This document shows, piece after piece, positions 43,232 through 52,759 of a DNA stretch of 64,000 bases. Below the pieces are notes generated by a model, which saw nothing but the letters and a program-made list of their open reading frames with translations, searched no databases and had not been told where the DNA came from. The position numbers were made by a program, and so were the translations under genes. The stretch is from Sulfitobacter geojensis (GTDB lineage: Bacteria > Pseudomonadota > Alphaproteobacteria > Rhodobacterales > Rhodobacteraceae), in NCBI RefSeq assembly GCF_000622325.1, contig NZ_JASE01000005.1, positions 186,001 to 250,000 of the forward strand, given 5' to 3'. The first letter of the stretch is position 1. Every line of letters begins with the position of its first letter.

Positions 43232-44217
43232 TCGCAGGTCCGAAAAATCTGATCACCGACGTGCCTGGTTTGCTTGTCGGCAATGCGCAGGATGACACGT
43301 TGAAATCCGGCGCAACGGTGGTTCTGGCCGACATGCCCTTTACCGCCTCTGTGCATGTGATGGGCGGCGCACCCGGTGCGCGTGAAACCGATTTGCTGGC
43401 GCCTGATAAATCCGTTGCAGCGGTGGATGCCTTGGTCCTGTCTGGCGGGTCTGCTTATGGTTTGGATGCATGTTCAGGCGTCGTTGACGGCTTGCGGGCG
43501 GCGGGCCGTGGGTTTCAGGTTGGCACCGCCACCATCCCCTTGGTTCCCGGCGCGATCCTGTTTGATCTGCTGAATGGCGGTGACAAGGGCTGGGATGAAA
43601 ACCCTTACCGCGCCTTGGGCCGACAGGCCTTTGATGACGCGGGTGAAACTTTTGCGCTTGGGACACAGGGGGCAGGTACCGGCGCGATGTCGGCAATGCT
43701 GAAAGGCGGCCTTGGCTCTGCTTCGCTGGTTCTGCCCGATGGCAGTACCGTGGGCGCATTGGTCGCCGCAAACCCTGTAGGGGCTGTGACCACCCCCGGT
43801 GACAAACATTTTTACGCCGCTCCGTTTGAACTGAACGCGGAATTCGGCGGCATTGGCCCTGATCCTGCTTCAGGTCTCGGCATGTCGCTGGAAAGCCGCA
43901 AGACCGTCGCCATGACCCAGCGCGCCAATACGACAATCGCGATCATTGCGACAGATGCGACCCTAACGAAGGCCGAATGCCAACGTGTCGCCGTTGCCGC
44001 CCATGACGGGATCGGGCGGGCGACCGTCCCTGCGCATACCCCGATGGATGGGGATCTGGTCTTTGCAATGACCACAAACGGCAAGCCGGCGGGCGATGTG
44101 TCCCTGATCGGCCACGCCGCGTCGCTATGTCTGGCCCGTGCCATTGCCCGCGCCATCTATGAAGCGACGCCAAAACCCGATGATTTGCTGCCCTGCTGGA
44201 GAACCCTGAATGCCTGA
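43228..44217 (+). CDS. P1-family aminopeptidase/DmpA-like N-terminal nucleophile hydrolase
   Basis: A 329-residue Ntn-type peptidase. GAGTGAMSAMLKGGLGSASL holds the autoprocessing site, with cleavage expected between Gly and Ser to expose the Ser nucleophile, as in DmpA. N-terminal KNLITDVPGLLVGNAQDD and LVLSGGSAYGLDACSGV match the family. It would release N-terminal amino acids (D- or beta-residues in known relatives) from peptides. Its place after a peptide-type importer fits peptide use. It overlaps the cupin gene by 4 bp. Confidence 0.9.
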   Translation: MIAGPKNLITDVPGLLVGNAQDDTLKSGATVVLADMPFTASVHVMGGAPGARETDLLAPDKSVAAVDALVLSGGSAYGLDACSGVVDGLRAAGRGFQVGTATIPLVPGAILFDLLNGGDKGWDENPYRALGRQAFDDAGETFALGTQGAGTGAMSAMLKGGLGSASLVLPDGSTVGALVAANPVGAVTTPGDKHFYAAPFELNAEFGGIGPDPASGLGMSLESRKTVAMTQRANTTIAIIATDATLTKAECQRVAVAAHDGIGRATVPAHTPMDGDLVFAMTTNGKPAGDVSLIGHAASLCLARAIARAIYEATPKPDDLLPCWRTLNA

Positions 44218-45013
44218 TCTGCCTCTTGACGATGTGACTCTACATTACGAAATCGACGGCAACGGCCCACCGCTCTTGTTGCTCGCCGGCATGCTGAGTG
44301 ACAGTGCCGCATGGGGGGCATTTGTGCCGCTGATCAAGGATCACTTCACCGTCATTCGCCCGGACAACCGCACCACCGGTCGCACCACCCCATGGGACGC
44401 GCCCGCGGATTGCAACCTGATGGCTAAAGATGCACTGGCTTTGATGAACCACCTTGGCTTTGACCGCTTTCATGTCGGGGGGCATTCGCTAGGCGGTCTG
44501 CTATCGCTCGAAATCGCCCATATGGCACCGGATCAGGTGGCCAGTTGCGCGGTGCTTGCGTCGGGTCGTATCCGCGTACCCCGTACTGCGGCAGTTTTTG
44601 ACGCGTTGCTTGCCGTGCGCCGTGCGCCGGAAGGCGAGGAAACATGGCTGCGCGCCCTATATCCGTGGTTGTTTGGCCATGCGTTTTTCGAAGATCCGGC
44701 AAACATCGAAACCGCACTCGCAACAAGCCTTGCCTATCCTCACGCCCAAACAGCACAGGCCATGGCACATCAAATGGCTGCTTTCGCCAGCTTTCGCCCG
44801 AAGGCCAAGCCGGAACAGATCACCTGCCCCACCTTGGTGCTTTATGCGGGGCAAGACCTGATGGTGCCGCCGGCCGCGGCGCAGCCCAGTTTTGCAGGCA
44901 TTCCCAACCTGACAGAGGCCACGATAGATTCTGCCGGACATTCAATCCATTGGGATGCCCCGCAAGACGTGGCCGCACATCTGACAAAATTTCTGGCCGC
45001 GCACCCGATCTAG
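44210..45013 (+). CDS. Alpha/beta hydrolase
   Basis: A 267-residue alpha/beta-hydrolase-fold enzyme. The nucleophile elbow is GGHSLGG, the oxyanion region LLLLAGMLSDSAAW, and the Asp and His are likely in LYAGQDLMVP and DSAGHSIHWD. It overlaps the P1 peptidase by 8 bp and closes the transporter operon. The ester or amide substrate is unknown. Confidence 0.87.
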   Translation: MPDLPLDDVTLHYEIDGNGPPLLLLAGMLSDSAAWGAFVPLIKDHFTVIRPDNRTTGRTTPWDAPADCNLMAKDALALMNHLGFDRFHVGGHSLGGLLSLEIAHMAPDQVASCAVLASGRIRVPRTAAVFDALLAVRRAPEGEETWLRALYPWLFGHAFFEDPANIETALATSLAYPHAQTAQAMAHQMAAFASFRPKAKPEQITCPTLVLYAGQDLMVPPAAAQPSFAGIPNLTEATIDSAGHSIHWDAPQDVAAHLTKFLAAHPI

Positions 45014-45657
45014 ATTGCGTCAGGCTGGTTGGCAGGTGCTGCCTGTTCAAGGGCGGGCACAGCCATGCAATTGGCGTGAATGGCCCGAATTGTGGGATAA
45101 GCGGTCATATCCACGTCAAAGCGGGCGTTGTTCAGCACCTGCGCGTAAAGGCATAGATCCGCCAATCCAACGATGTCGCCATGGCAGAACGCACCGGTTT
45201 CCGCATCGGATGCCAGCCGTGTTTCTAGCGCGGTCATTCCTGCATGCGCCCATTTGCGAAACCACGCCGCTTTGCCCGCAGCATCGACGCCGAATTCGGT
45301 TTCCAGATGTTTGAGGACACGCAGATTGTTCACCGGATGGATGTCTGCGGCGATGATCTGCGCCAGACTACGCACCCGTGCACGTTCCCATGGATCACGG
45401 GGCAGCAAAGGCGGGTCCGGATACACCTCTTCCAGCCACTCAAGGATCGCCATTGACTGTGGCAGGGCCCCTTGCGGTGTCGCCAGCGTTGGTACCAACC
45501 CCGACGGATTCAACGCCAGATGTTCCGCGCCCGATTGTTCGCCATTCAAAAGCGACAGCGGAACATAATCATACCCAAGGCCCTTGAGGTTCAGCGCCGC
45601 ACGCACACGCACTGATGTCGAAGAGCGAAAGTAGTTATGCAGCGCCAGATCATTCAT
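45010..45657 (-). CDS. Zeta-class GST: maleylacetoacetate/maleylpyruvate isomerase
   Basis: A 215-residue glutathione S-transferase. The active-site motif is NYFRSSTSVRVRAALNLKGL (the SSxxxR of the zeta class) and SMAILEWLEEV follows. It isomerises maleylacetoacetate (homogentisate route) or maleylpyruvate (gentisate route). It overlaps the FAH-type hydrolase start by 4 bp, so the two form one operon. The acceptor cannot be decided without the missing ring-cleavage dioxygenase. Confidence 0.88.
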   Translation of the reverse strand: MNDLALHNYFRSSTSVRVRAALNLKGLGYDYVPLSLLNGEQSGAEHLALNPSGLVPTLATPQGALPQSMAILEWLEEVYPDPPLLPRDPWERARVRSLAQIIAADIHPVNNLRVLKHLETEFGVDAAGKAAWFRKWAHAGMTALETRLASDAETGAFCHGDIVGLADLCLYAQVLNNARFDVDMTAYPTIRAIHANCMAVPALEQAAPANQPDAI

Positions 45658-46346
45658 ACGCGTGGTCCAATGGTGACTTCCAACGTGCCGATCCCGTCAA
45701 CACCGCCAGTGATCACATCCCCTGTGACAACGGCCCCGACCCCGGCAGGCGTCCCCGTCATAACGATGTCGCCCGGCGCTAATTCCATGGAATGCGACAG
45801 GATTGAGATGTGTTCCCGCACCGACCAAATCAGGTCCGCAATATCGGCATCCTGACGGGTGACCCCGTTCACCGCCAACCAGATTCGCCCGTTTTCAACG
45901 CTGGGCACCTCTGCGATGGGTTTGATCGCACCAATCGGGGCGGAGTGGTCAAAGGCCTTGCCCCAGTCCCACGGGCGGCCCATCTTCTTTGCCTCTCCTT
46001 GCAAGTCACGGCGGGTCATGTCCAAACCAACAGCGGCCCCCCAGACGTGGTCCATTACGTCGGATTCCGCAATGTTAGAGCCGCCTTTGTGGATTGCGAT
46101 GACCAGTTCGATCTCGTGATGCAGATCTTCGGTTAACTTGGGGTAGGGGATCGTACAGGGCGTATCCAGCGCTGCATCCGCAGGTTTGGTGAAAAAGAAC
46201 GGGGCCTCGCGGGTCGGATCTTTGCCCATTTCGCGGGCGTGGGCCTCATAATTGCGGCCCACACAAAAGATACGGCGGATTGGAAAGCGGTCTGTGCTGC
46301 CCTGAACGGCAAGGCTGGCCTGTTCGGGCGCGTCAAATACATACAT
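45654..46346 (-). CDS. FAH-family hydrolase, fumarylpyruvate/fumarylacetoacetate type
   Basis: A 230-residue short FAH-fold hydrolase. FCVGRNYEAHAREMG is the conserved start, with HHEIELVIAIHKG (metal-binding Glu), GLDMTRRDLQ and MTGTPAGVGAV. The short length and motifs resemble fumarylpyruvate hydrolase (NagK). With the zeta-GST downstream it matches the lower gentisate pathway, but homogentisate remains possible. It is distinct from the longer FAH gene at 4.1-4.9 kb. Confidence 0.85.
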   Translation of the reverse strand: MYVFDAPEQASLAVQGSTDRFPIRRIFCVGRNYEAHAREMGKDPTREAPFFFTKPADAALDTPCTIPYPKLTEDLHHEIELVIAIHKGGSNIAESDVMDHVWGAAVGLDMTRRDLQGEAKKMGRPWDWGKAFDHSAPIGAIKPIAEVPSVENGRIWLAVNGVTRQDADIADLIWSVREHISILSHSMELAPGDIVMTGTPAGVGAVVTGDVITGGVDGIGTLEVTIGPRV

Positions 46347-46431
46347 CTGCGGTTTCCTTTTCGAGGTCTGGATTGATCATGGGCAACATGCCAGCAAGAC
46401 CTGACCGATTATAGTCCCTAACCGCGCTTGT

Positions 46432-46827
46432 TTATCCCTCTACCTCCTGCGCAAGATCGTTGAGGATCGGACAATCAGGGCGATTGTCGCCCGCACAAGA
46501 TCGCACCAAAGTGTTCAGCGTCTCGCGCATCGCGCCCAATTCCGCCAGTTTTTGATCGATCTCCGCTAAATGCTGCTCTGCGATAGCTTTGACATCAGCG
46601 CTGGCGCGGGCCTGATCGTCGTAAAGCGCCAACAGGCTGCGGCAGCTTTCAACAGGAAACCCCAATGAGCGCGATCGCGCCAAAAACGCCAGTTTGTGCA
46701 CGTCATTCTCTGAGAAAACCCGATACCCGTTGGCCTGTCGCGAGGGGCGGACAAGGCCGACTTCTTCGTAATAGCGGATCGTCTTGGTCGGTAATCCGGT
46801 GGCAATACTTACGGATTTGATGTTCAT
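46432..46827 (-). CDS. cueR: Copper-responsive MerR-family regulator (CueR)
   Basis: A 131-residue MerR-type regulator. The helix-turn-helix region reads SVSIATGLPTKTIRYYEEVG, and the dimerisation helix follows. The metal loop CAGDNRPDCPIL has the two Cys spaced as in CueR and binds Cu(I). Its start overlaps the copA stop, so it is expressed with its target, the likely reverse of E. coli where the genes are apart. Confidence 0.9.
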   Translation of the reverse strand: MNIKSVSIATGLPTKTIRYYEEVGLVRPSRQANGYRVFSENDVHKLAFLARSRSLGFPVESCRSLLALYDDQARASADVKAIAEQHLAEIDQKLAELGAMRETLNTLVRSCAGDNRPDCPILNDLAQEVEG

Positions 46828-49289
46828 GTCGAAATCCCCACACGCCGCAACCGCAGGGCGTTACCCAGCACAAAAATCGATGAAAACGCCATGGCGCCCG
46901 CCGCAAGGCCCGGCGACAAAAGAACGCCGAATGCGGGATAGAAAACACCGGCTGCCACAGGGATCAACGCCGCGTTATATCCGAACGCCCAAAGCAGGTT
47001 CTGTTTGATGTTGCGCAATGTTTTGCGAGACAAATCAATCGCATGCACCACGCCCTGCACGTCACCCGACATCAATACTACGTCAGCTGTTTCAATCGCG
47101 ACATCGGTGCCGGTGCCGATTGCGATCCCTACATCGGCATCGGCCAGTACAGGCGCGTCATTAATACCATCGCCGACAAAAGCGGTTTTACCATATGTTG
47201 CGCGCAACGCTTTCAGCGCGTCAATCTTGCCCTCAGGCAGGACATCAGCAACCACCGTTTCGATACCGAGGTTTTGCGCAACGGCTTGGGCTGTCCCCGC
47301 GCCATCACCCGAAATCATCGCCACTTGTACTCCGCGCATTTTTAATGCTGCGATTGCAGCTTTGCTGGTGGACCGCACCGGATCGGACACAGCGATCAAC
47401 GCTGAAATCGCACCGTCAATTGCGGCGAAGAATACGGTATGCCCTTGGGCTTTCAACTCTGACGCGCGGGCATCCAAACTGTCTGTCGATGCCCCTATTT
47501 CCTTCATCATCCGACTGTTTCCCACGGTGATGCGCTGTCCCTCGATAGATCCGCTGATGCCCTGCCCCGAAGTGACTTCGACCTCTGAAACTTCTGGAAA
47601 TGTCAGCCCCCTGTCGTTTGCTGCCTGAAGAACCGCTTGGGCAAGCGGATGTTCCGAGCGTGTTTCAACGGCCGCAACCCATGCCAGCATTTCGTCTTCC
47701 CGACCGGAGTCACTGCTGACGAATTCTGTCAGCATAGGTTTTCCTTCCGTCAGGGTGCCGGTCTTGTCAAATGCCACAAGTTTTACGTCAGCCAACGATT
47801 GCAGCGCGTCCCCTTGGCGAAACAACACCCCCAGCCCGGCCGCGCGCCCGCTGCCCACCATGATCGAGGTGGGCGTTGCCAAACCCATTGCGCAGGGGCA
47901 GGCGATGATCAGGACAGAAACACCTGCAACCAATGCGTAAGACAGCGCCGGATCAGGCCCGAAAACCAGCCAGACACCGACGGTTAACAGCGCAATACCC
48001 ATGACCGCCGGCACGAACCAAAGCGTCACACGGTCCACCAGCGCCTGAATGGGCAAACGCGCGCCTTGGGCTTGTTGCACCATCCTGATGATTTGCGCCA
48101 AAGTCGTATCATGACCAACATGCGTGACCTCGCAGGTCAGACTGCCGTTGCCGTTCACCGTCCCGCCGGTCAGCGCGTCACCCGATGATTTCGCCACCTG
48201 CATCGGCTCGCCCGTTAACATGCTTTCGTCAATCGCGCCTGTACCGTCGATCACAATGGCATCCGTCGGTACGCGCTCGCCGGGTTTAAGCAGAAACCGG
48301 TCCCCCACCGAAAGGTCAGCAACGGGCACTTCGATCCACTCCGTTCCACGGGCGACCCGCGCGCTACGCGGCTGCAGGCCAATCAGGTTTTGGATCGCAG
48401 CGCCTGTGCGCCCTTTTGCGCGCGCTTCGAACCAACGCCCTAAAAGGATCAGCGTTACGATCACAGCGGCCGCTTCGAAATAAACCGCACGTGTTCCTTG
48501 CGGCAAAACGGCGGGGGCAAACAATGCAACGGTCGAAAACACCCACGCCGCCCCGGCACCCAAAGCAACAAGGCTGTTCATATTTGGCGCAAGCCGCCAA
48601 AGCGCAGGCAATCCATTGGTGAAAAACTGCCGTCCGGGCCCGAAAAGAACTGCGGTGGTCAGCACAAACTGGATCATCCAGCTGTTTTCAAAACCGATGC
48701 TACGCCCGATGAGGTGATGCAGGGCCGGAAACAGATGGCCGCCCATTTCCAACACAAAAACCGGAGCCGACAAGGCGACAGCGATCCACGTCATCCGGCG
48801 CTGGTGATCTGCCTCTGCGTCCTTGCGTGCGCTGCGATCTTCAACCCCGTCTTTCGCCGGCGTCGCGGGATACCCCGCAGCGGCCGAAACATCAGCCAGT
48901 TCTCGCGCTGTGATCAGGGTCGGCACAAACCGCACGGTCGCGGAATCATCCGCCAAGTTGACCTGTGCGTCCACCACACCGGTCACCGCGCCCAGCGCAT
49001 TGTGCAACCTTCCGACACAGGACGCGCAAGACATGCCATCGACCATCAAGCGGATCTCCTGGAACTCCGCTGGATACCCGGCGGCGTTCAATGCCGACAA
49101 CGCGTCCCGCACGGTTTCCTCATCCGACGCTGAAAACTGCGCCGTTTCATCGGCAAGGTTTACCGAAACACCCTGCACTCCGCTGATACCTTCGATCGCG
49201 CGGCTGACCCGTGCCGCGCAGCCGCCGCAGGTCATGTTGCGTATCGGCAAAACCACTGTATTTCCCAAAACCGTCGCCCCTATTATCAT
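46824..49289 (-). CDS. copA: Copper-exporting P-type ATPase (CopA)
   Basis: An 821-residue P1B-type ATPase. Two N-terminal heavy-metal domains carry NMTCGGCAARV and GMSCASCVGRL. Then follow the actuator TGEP, the transmembrane CPC in IIACPCAMGLATP, the phosphorylation site FDKTGTLTEG and GDGINDAPVLA. It exports cytosolic Cu(I). The ATG at 49287-49289 lies almost at the predicted transcription start. A GTG at 49254-49256, after GGGA, would give a more ordinary leader and still keep both metal domains. Confidence 0.93.
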   Translation of the reverse strand: MIIGATVLGNTVVLPIRNMTCGGCAARVSRAIEGISGVQGVSVNLADETAQFSASDEETVRDALSALNAAGYPAEFQEIRLMVDGMSCASCVGRLHNALGAVTGVVDAQVNLADDSATVRFVPTLITARELADVSAAAGYPATPAKDGVEDRSARKDAEADHQRRMTWIAVALSAPVFVLEMGGHLFPALHHLIGRSIGFENSWMIQFVLTTAVLFGPGRQFFTNGLPALWRLAPNMNSLVALGAGAAWVFSTVALFAPAVLPQGTRAVYFEAAAVIVTLILLGRWFEARAKGRTGAAIQNLIGLQPRSARVARGTEWIEVPVADLSVGDRFLLKPGERVPTDAIVIDGTGAIDESMLTGEPMQVAKSSGDALTGGTVNGNGSLTCEVTHVGHDTTLAQIIRMVQQAQGARLPIQALVDRVTLWFVPAVMGIALLTVGVWLVFGPDPALSYALVAGVSVLIIACPCAMGLATPTSIMVGSGRAAGLGVLFRQGDALQSLADVKLVAFDKTGTLTEGKPMLTEFVSSDSGREDEMLAWVAAVETRSEHPLAQAVLQAANDRGLTFPEVSEVEVTSGQGISGSIEGQRITVGNSRMMKEIGASTDSLDARASELKAQGHTVFFAAIDGAISALIAVSDPVRSTSKAAIAALKMRGVQVAMISGDGAGTAQAVAQNLGIETVVADVLPEGKIDALKALRATYGKTAFVGDGINDAPVLADADVGIAIGTGTDVAIETADVVLMSGDVQGVVHAIDLSRKTLRNIKQNLLWAFGYNAALIPVAAGVFYPAFGVLLSPGLAAGAMAFSSIFVLGNALRLRRVGIST

Positions 49290-49299
49290 TCCTTTCTCT

Positions 49300-49330
49300 C
49301 ACATAGGGGTTCCAGCAACTGGAAGGTCAA
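49300..49330 (-). promoter_or_regulatory. MerR/CueR-type promoter of copA
   Basis: On the minus strand TTGACC (-35, 49325-49330) and TATGTG (-10, 49300-49305) are separated by exactly 19 bp, the overlong spacer typical of MerR-family promoters. The spacer holds the dyad TTCCAGTTGCTGGAA, close to the CueR operator of E. coli copA. Confidence 0.85.
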
Positions 49331-49579
49331 GACACAGTCGCAAATCAATCGCCCCGACCTCGGTGGGGATCGGGCGATCGAGCGTTATCGAATTCTCTCA
49401 AAGTTTTTCCCATGGAATACCACCATGCAGGGTATTTACCTGCCAAACTCCAACAAAATTCGTGACTTGGCGAAATCCCACTCATACTCTGGGTGGACTG
49501 GTCTATTGTCTCTTGCAACTCAGGGGCACGCCACTTTAACAGAAGGCGTTAACGGCTGCGGCAACGAAAAGGACGACAA

Positions 49580-51034
49580 ATGACAACCAATGACATCACT
49601 CCGGTGATCCTCTGTGGCGGATCAGGAACGCGTCTTTGGCCCGTCTCTCGCAAAAGTTTTCCAAAACAGTTCATTGATCTGATCGGTAAAGGCAGCCTGT
49701 TTCAGCAGTCCGGCAAACGCCTGTCCGGCAATGGGTTTGCAGAACCGATCATTGTCACCAACTCTGATTTCAGGTTCATCGCAACGCAGCAACTGCATGA
49801 CGCGGGCATCACACCGAACTCTGTCCTGATCGAACCCGAAGCGCGCAACACCGCGCCGGCACTTTTGGCGGCTGCTTTGGTTGCCGCGCAGAAAGATCCC
49901 GCACAACTGATGCTGGCCGCACCGTCGGATCACTATATCACGCAGGCCGATGTTTTCCGCGACAACGTGTGCCGCGGTGTTGCCGCCGCCAAAGCGGGTC
50001 AAATCGTGACCTTTGGCATCACGCCCGACAAGCCTGAAACCGGCTATGGTTATCTTGAACTGGGAACAGACACCGTGCATGGCGCGATGCCATTGAAGCG
50101 GTTTGTTGAGAAACCCGTTCTGGCAGAAGCACAGCGAATGCTGGATGCGGGCGGATACCTGTGGAACGCGGGTATCTTCATGTATGCCGCGCAAACAATG
50201 ATCGACGCCTTTGCGGCGCATGCGCCCGAAATGTTGGCCCATGTACGTGCCGCCGTCGATGCCGCCGAACCCGATCTGGGGTTTCTGCGCCTTGACCCCA
50301 ACGCTTGGGCGAAATGCGAAGATATCTCTGTCGACTTTGCGATCATGGAAAAGGTGAGCAACCTCAGTGTCATCGCACATGACGGGGACTGGTCTGACAT
50401 GGGGGGCTGGAACGCGGTGCATATGCATGCCGAAAAGGATGCGAACGGCGTTGCCCTTCAGGGTGCCGCCCATGCGGTGGAATGCAAGGATACCTTGCTG
50501 CGTTCGGAGTCCGGCGCGGTGCAACTGGTTGGTCTGGGGCTGGAAAACATTGTGGCCGTGGCCATGCCCGACGCCGTCTTGGTCGCTGATCGCAGCCGTA
50601 CCTCAACGTTGGGCGATGTGGTCAAACAAATGCGCGCCGCCGCCGTGCCGCAGGCCGATAACTTTCCCAAAGATCACCGGCCATGGGGGTTTTTCGAAAC
50701 GCTGATCCTGTCGGACAGCTTTCAAGTGAAACGCATCGTGGTGAACCCCGGTGCCGCACTTAGCCTGCAAAGCCATGAACATCGTTCTGAACACTGGATC
50801 GTTGTGGTGGGCACGGCCAAAGTCACTGTCGGGCCGGACCGCGATAATCTGGACGTCAAAATGGTCAACCAGAATGAATCCGTTTACATCCCGTTGCATG
50901 CCATTCACCGCATGGAAAACCCAGGCGACACCCCGATGGAACTGATCGAAGTGCAGACCGGCAGCTATCTGGGTGAAGATGACATCGTGCGCTATGAAGA
51001 CGTCTATTCCCGTGGCCAGGGGGCCAAAGGGTAG
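49580..51034 (+). CDS. manC: Mannose-1-phosphate guanylyltransferase / mannose-6-phosphate isomerase
   Basis: A 484-residue bifunctional enzyme. The nucleotidyltransferase part begins VILCGGSGTRLWPVSR with KSFPKQF, and FVEKP is the sugar-binding motif. The C-terminal cupin isomerase domain has RPWGFFETL and LSLQSHEHRSEHWIVV with the metal His. It supplies GDP-mannose for surface polysaccharide. RBS AAAGGACGAC precedes the ATG. It is convergent with the rhamnose operon. Confidence 0.92.
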   Translation: MTTNDITPVILCGGSGTRLWPVSRKSFPKQFIDLIGKGSLFQQSGKRLSGNGFAEPIIVTNSDFRFIATQQLHDAGITPNSVLIEPEARNTAPALLAAALVAAQKDPAQLMLAAPSDHYITQADVFRDNVCRGVAAAKAGQIVTFGITPDKPETGYGYLELGTDTVHGAMPLKRFVEKPVLAEAQRMLDAGGYLWNAGIFMYAAQTMIDAFAAHAPEMLAHVRAAVDAAEPDLGFLRLDPNAWAKCEDISVDFAIMEKVSNLSVIAHDGDWSDMGGWNAVHMHAEKDANGVALQGAAHAVECKDTLLRSESGAVQLVGLGLENIVAVAMPDAVLVADRSRTSTLGDVVKQMRAAAVPQADNFPKDHRPWGFFETLILSDSFQVKRIVVNPGAALSLQSHEHRSEHWIVVVGTAKVTVGPDRDNLDVKMVNQNESVYIPLHAIHRMENPGDTPMELIEVQTGSYLGEDDIVRYEDVYSRGQGAKG

Positions 51035-51038
51035 GCTG

Positions 51039-51911
51039 CTATTTCAATAGATCCTTGAGGTAGCGACCGTAATCGTTTTTCTCGAACATCTCGGCGCGCT
51101 TAAGCAACTCATCATCGCTGATCCAACCTTGATCATGGGCGATTTCCTCAAGGCAGCCGGTTTGCAGCCCCTGTCGTTGTGTCAGCGTGCGCACAAAATT
51201 TCCCGCATCCAGCAGGCTCGCATGGGTGCCGGTGTCCAGCCAGGCATACCCACGTCCCATCCGGTTCACCCGCAGCGACCCCTGCGCCAGATACATCTCC
51301 AGCAGGGTCGTAATCTCAAGCTCCCCACGAGCAGAGGGCACAACCTCCCGCGCCAGTTTCGACGCGTCCGCATCCAGAAAATATAGCCCCGTAACGGCGT
51401 AATTTGACGCCGGTTTTTCGGGTTTCTCAACAATGGTCTGCGCCACACCGGCCTTGTCAAAACCGACAACACCATAGCGTTCGGGATCAGCCACGTGATA
51501 GCCGAACACCGTACCGCCGTTGGTCTGCTTATCCGCATCGGCCAGTATCTCGGGCAAGCCGTGGCCGAAAAAGATGTTATCCCCCAGCACCATAGCAGAG
51601 GGCGCACCATCCAGAAAATCCTCCGCCAGAATATAGGCCTGCGCCAAACCGTCCGGTGACGGCTGCACGATATAGGTCAGGGAAATGCCCCATTGGCTCC
51701 CATCGCCAAGGGAGCGTTGGAACTGCGCCTGATCTTGAGGGGTGGTGATCATCGCGATCTCGCGGATACCGGCAAGCATCAGCACCGAAATCGGATAATA
51801 GATCATCGGTTTGTCGTAGATCGGCAGCAATTGTTTACTGATCCCCATGGTGATCGGGTACAGCCGCGTGCCGGACCCGCCCGCCAGAATGATGCCTTTG
51901 CGATTGGTCAT
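51039..51911 (-). CDS. rfbA: Glucose-1-phosphate thymidylyltransferase
   Basis: A 290-residue nucleotidyltransferase that makes dTDP-glucose. [20 protein letters not shown] is the nucleotide loop, with [18 protein letters not shown] and [11 protein letters not shown] following. It is the last gene of the coupled rfbC-rfbB-rfbD-rfbA series and overlaps rfbD by 4 bp. Confidence 0.95.
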   Translation of the reverse strand: MTNRKGIILAGGSGTRLYPITMGISKQLLPIYDKPMIYYPISVLMLAGIREIAMITTPQDQAQFQRSLGDGSQWGISLTYIVQPSPDGLAQAYILAEDFLDGAPSAMVLGDNIFFGHGLPEILADADKQTNGGTVFGYHVADPERYGVVGFDKAGVAQTIVEKPEKPASNYAVTGLYFLDADASKLAREVVPSARGELEITTLLEMYLAQGSLRVNRMGRGYAWLDTGTHASLLDAGNFVRTLTQRQGLQTGCLEEIAHDQGWISDDELLKRAEMFEKNDYGRYLKDLLK

Positions 51912-52759
51912 TTTACTGCTCCGAGGTCGTTCAATATTTCAGTCAGGCCGGTCCGCCAGTCAGGAGGCGTGATGCCGAAAACTGTTTCGCTCAACGTGCA
52001 ATCCATCCGTGAATTCAACGGACGTTCGGCTGGCGTGGGATAAGCAGAGGTCGGAATGTCGGTCACCGCGCAGGCGAGCCCCGCCTGATCGAATATCGCA
52101 CGGGCAAACTCGGCCCAATTGCATGCCGGCGCGCCCGCGAAGTGATAGGTGCCTGCCTTGTCGGGGCTTTCGATCAACTGCCGCGCCATGCTGTGACAGG
52201 CCAACGCAATGTCTTTCGCTGCCGTGGGTCCGCCGATCTGATCCGCTACGACATTCAACGCATCCCGCTCTGACCCAAGGCGCAGCATGGTTTTGACAAA
52301 GTTATTCCCATGCGCCGAGACAACCCAAGAAGTCCGCAAAATCGCATAGGCCCCACCAGCAGCGCGCACCTTGTTCTCACCTGTCAGCTTTGATCGCCCG
52401 TAAGCACCTAACGGTCCGGTCGCATCATCCGGTCGCCACGGCTGTGTGCCACCCCCGTCAAATACATAATCCGTCGAGATATGCACAAACGGGATCCCCA
52501 GAACCGCGCAATCGCGGGCCATCACACCGGGCGCATCGCCGTTGATCAATGTCGCCAGCGCCTCTTCATCCTCGGCCCTGTCGACCGCGGTATAGGCCGC
52601 CGCGTTGATCACCGCGCTTGGCGTATAGGCGTGGATCGCATGCGAAACCTGTTCGGGCGCAGTCAAATCCGCCTCATCCCGCCCGATGCAAATGACGTCG
52701 GGCAATTTCGCCAATTCCTGCGCCACTTGACCGGTCTTTCCGATCACCAGAATGCTCAT
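51908..52759 (-). CDS. rfbD: dTDP-4-dehydrorhamnose reductase
   Basis: A 283-residue SDR-extended reductase catalysing the last step to dTDP-L-rhamnose. [12 protein letters not shown] binds [17 protein letters not shown] is family-specific and YGRSKLTGE carries the catalytic Tyr-Lys. It overlaps rfbB and rfbA by 4 bp each. Confidence 0.94.
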   Translation of the reverse strand: MSILVIGKTGQVAQELAKLPDVICIGRDEADLTAPEQVSHAIHAYTPSAVINAAAYTAVDRAEDEEALATLINGDAPGVMARDCAVLGIPFVHISTDYVFDGGGTQPWRPDDATGPLGAYGRSKLTGENKVRAAGGAYAILRTSWVVSAHGNNFVKTMLRLGSERDALNVVADQIGGPTAAKDIALACHSMARQLIESPDKAGTYHFAGAPACNWAEFARAIFDQAGLACAVTDIPTSAYPTPAERPLNSRMDCTLSETVFGITPPDWRTGLTEILNDLGAVK

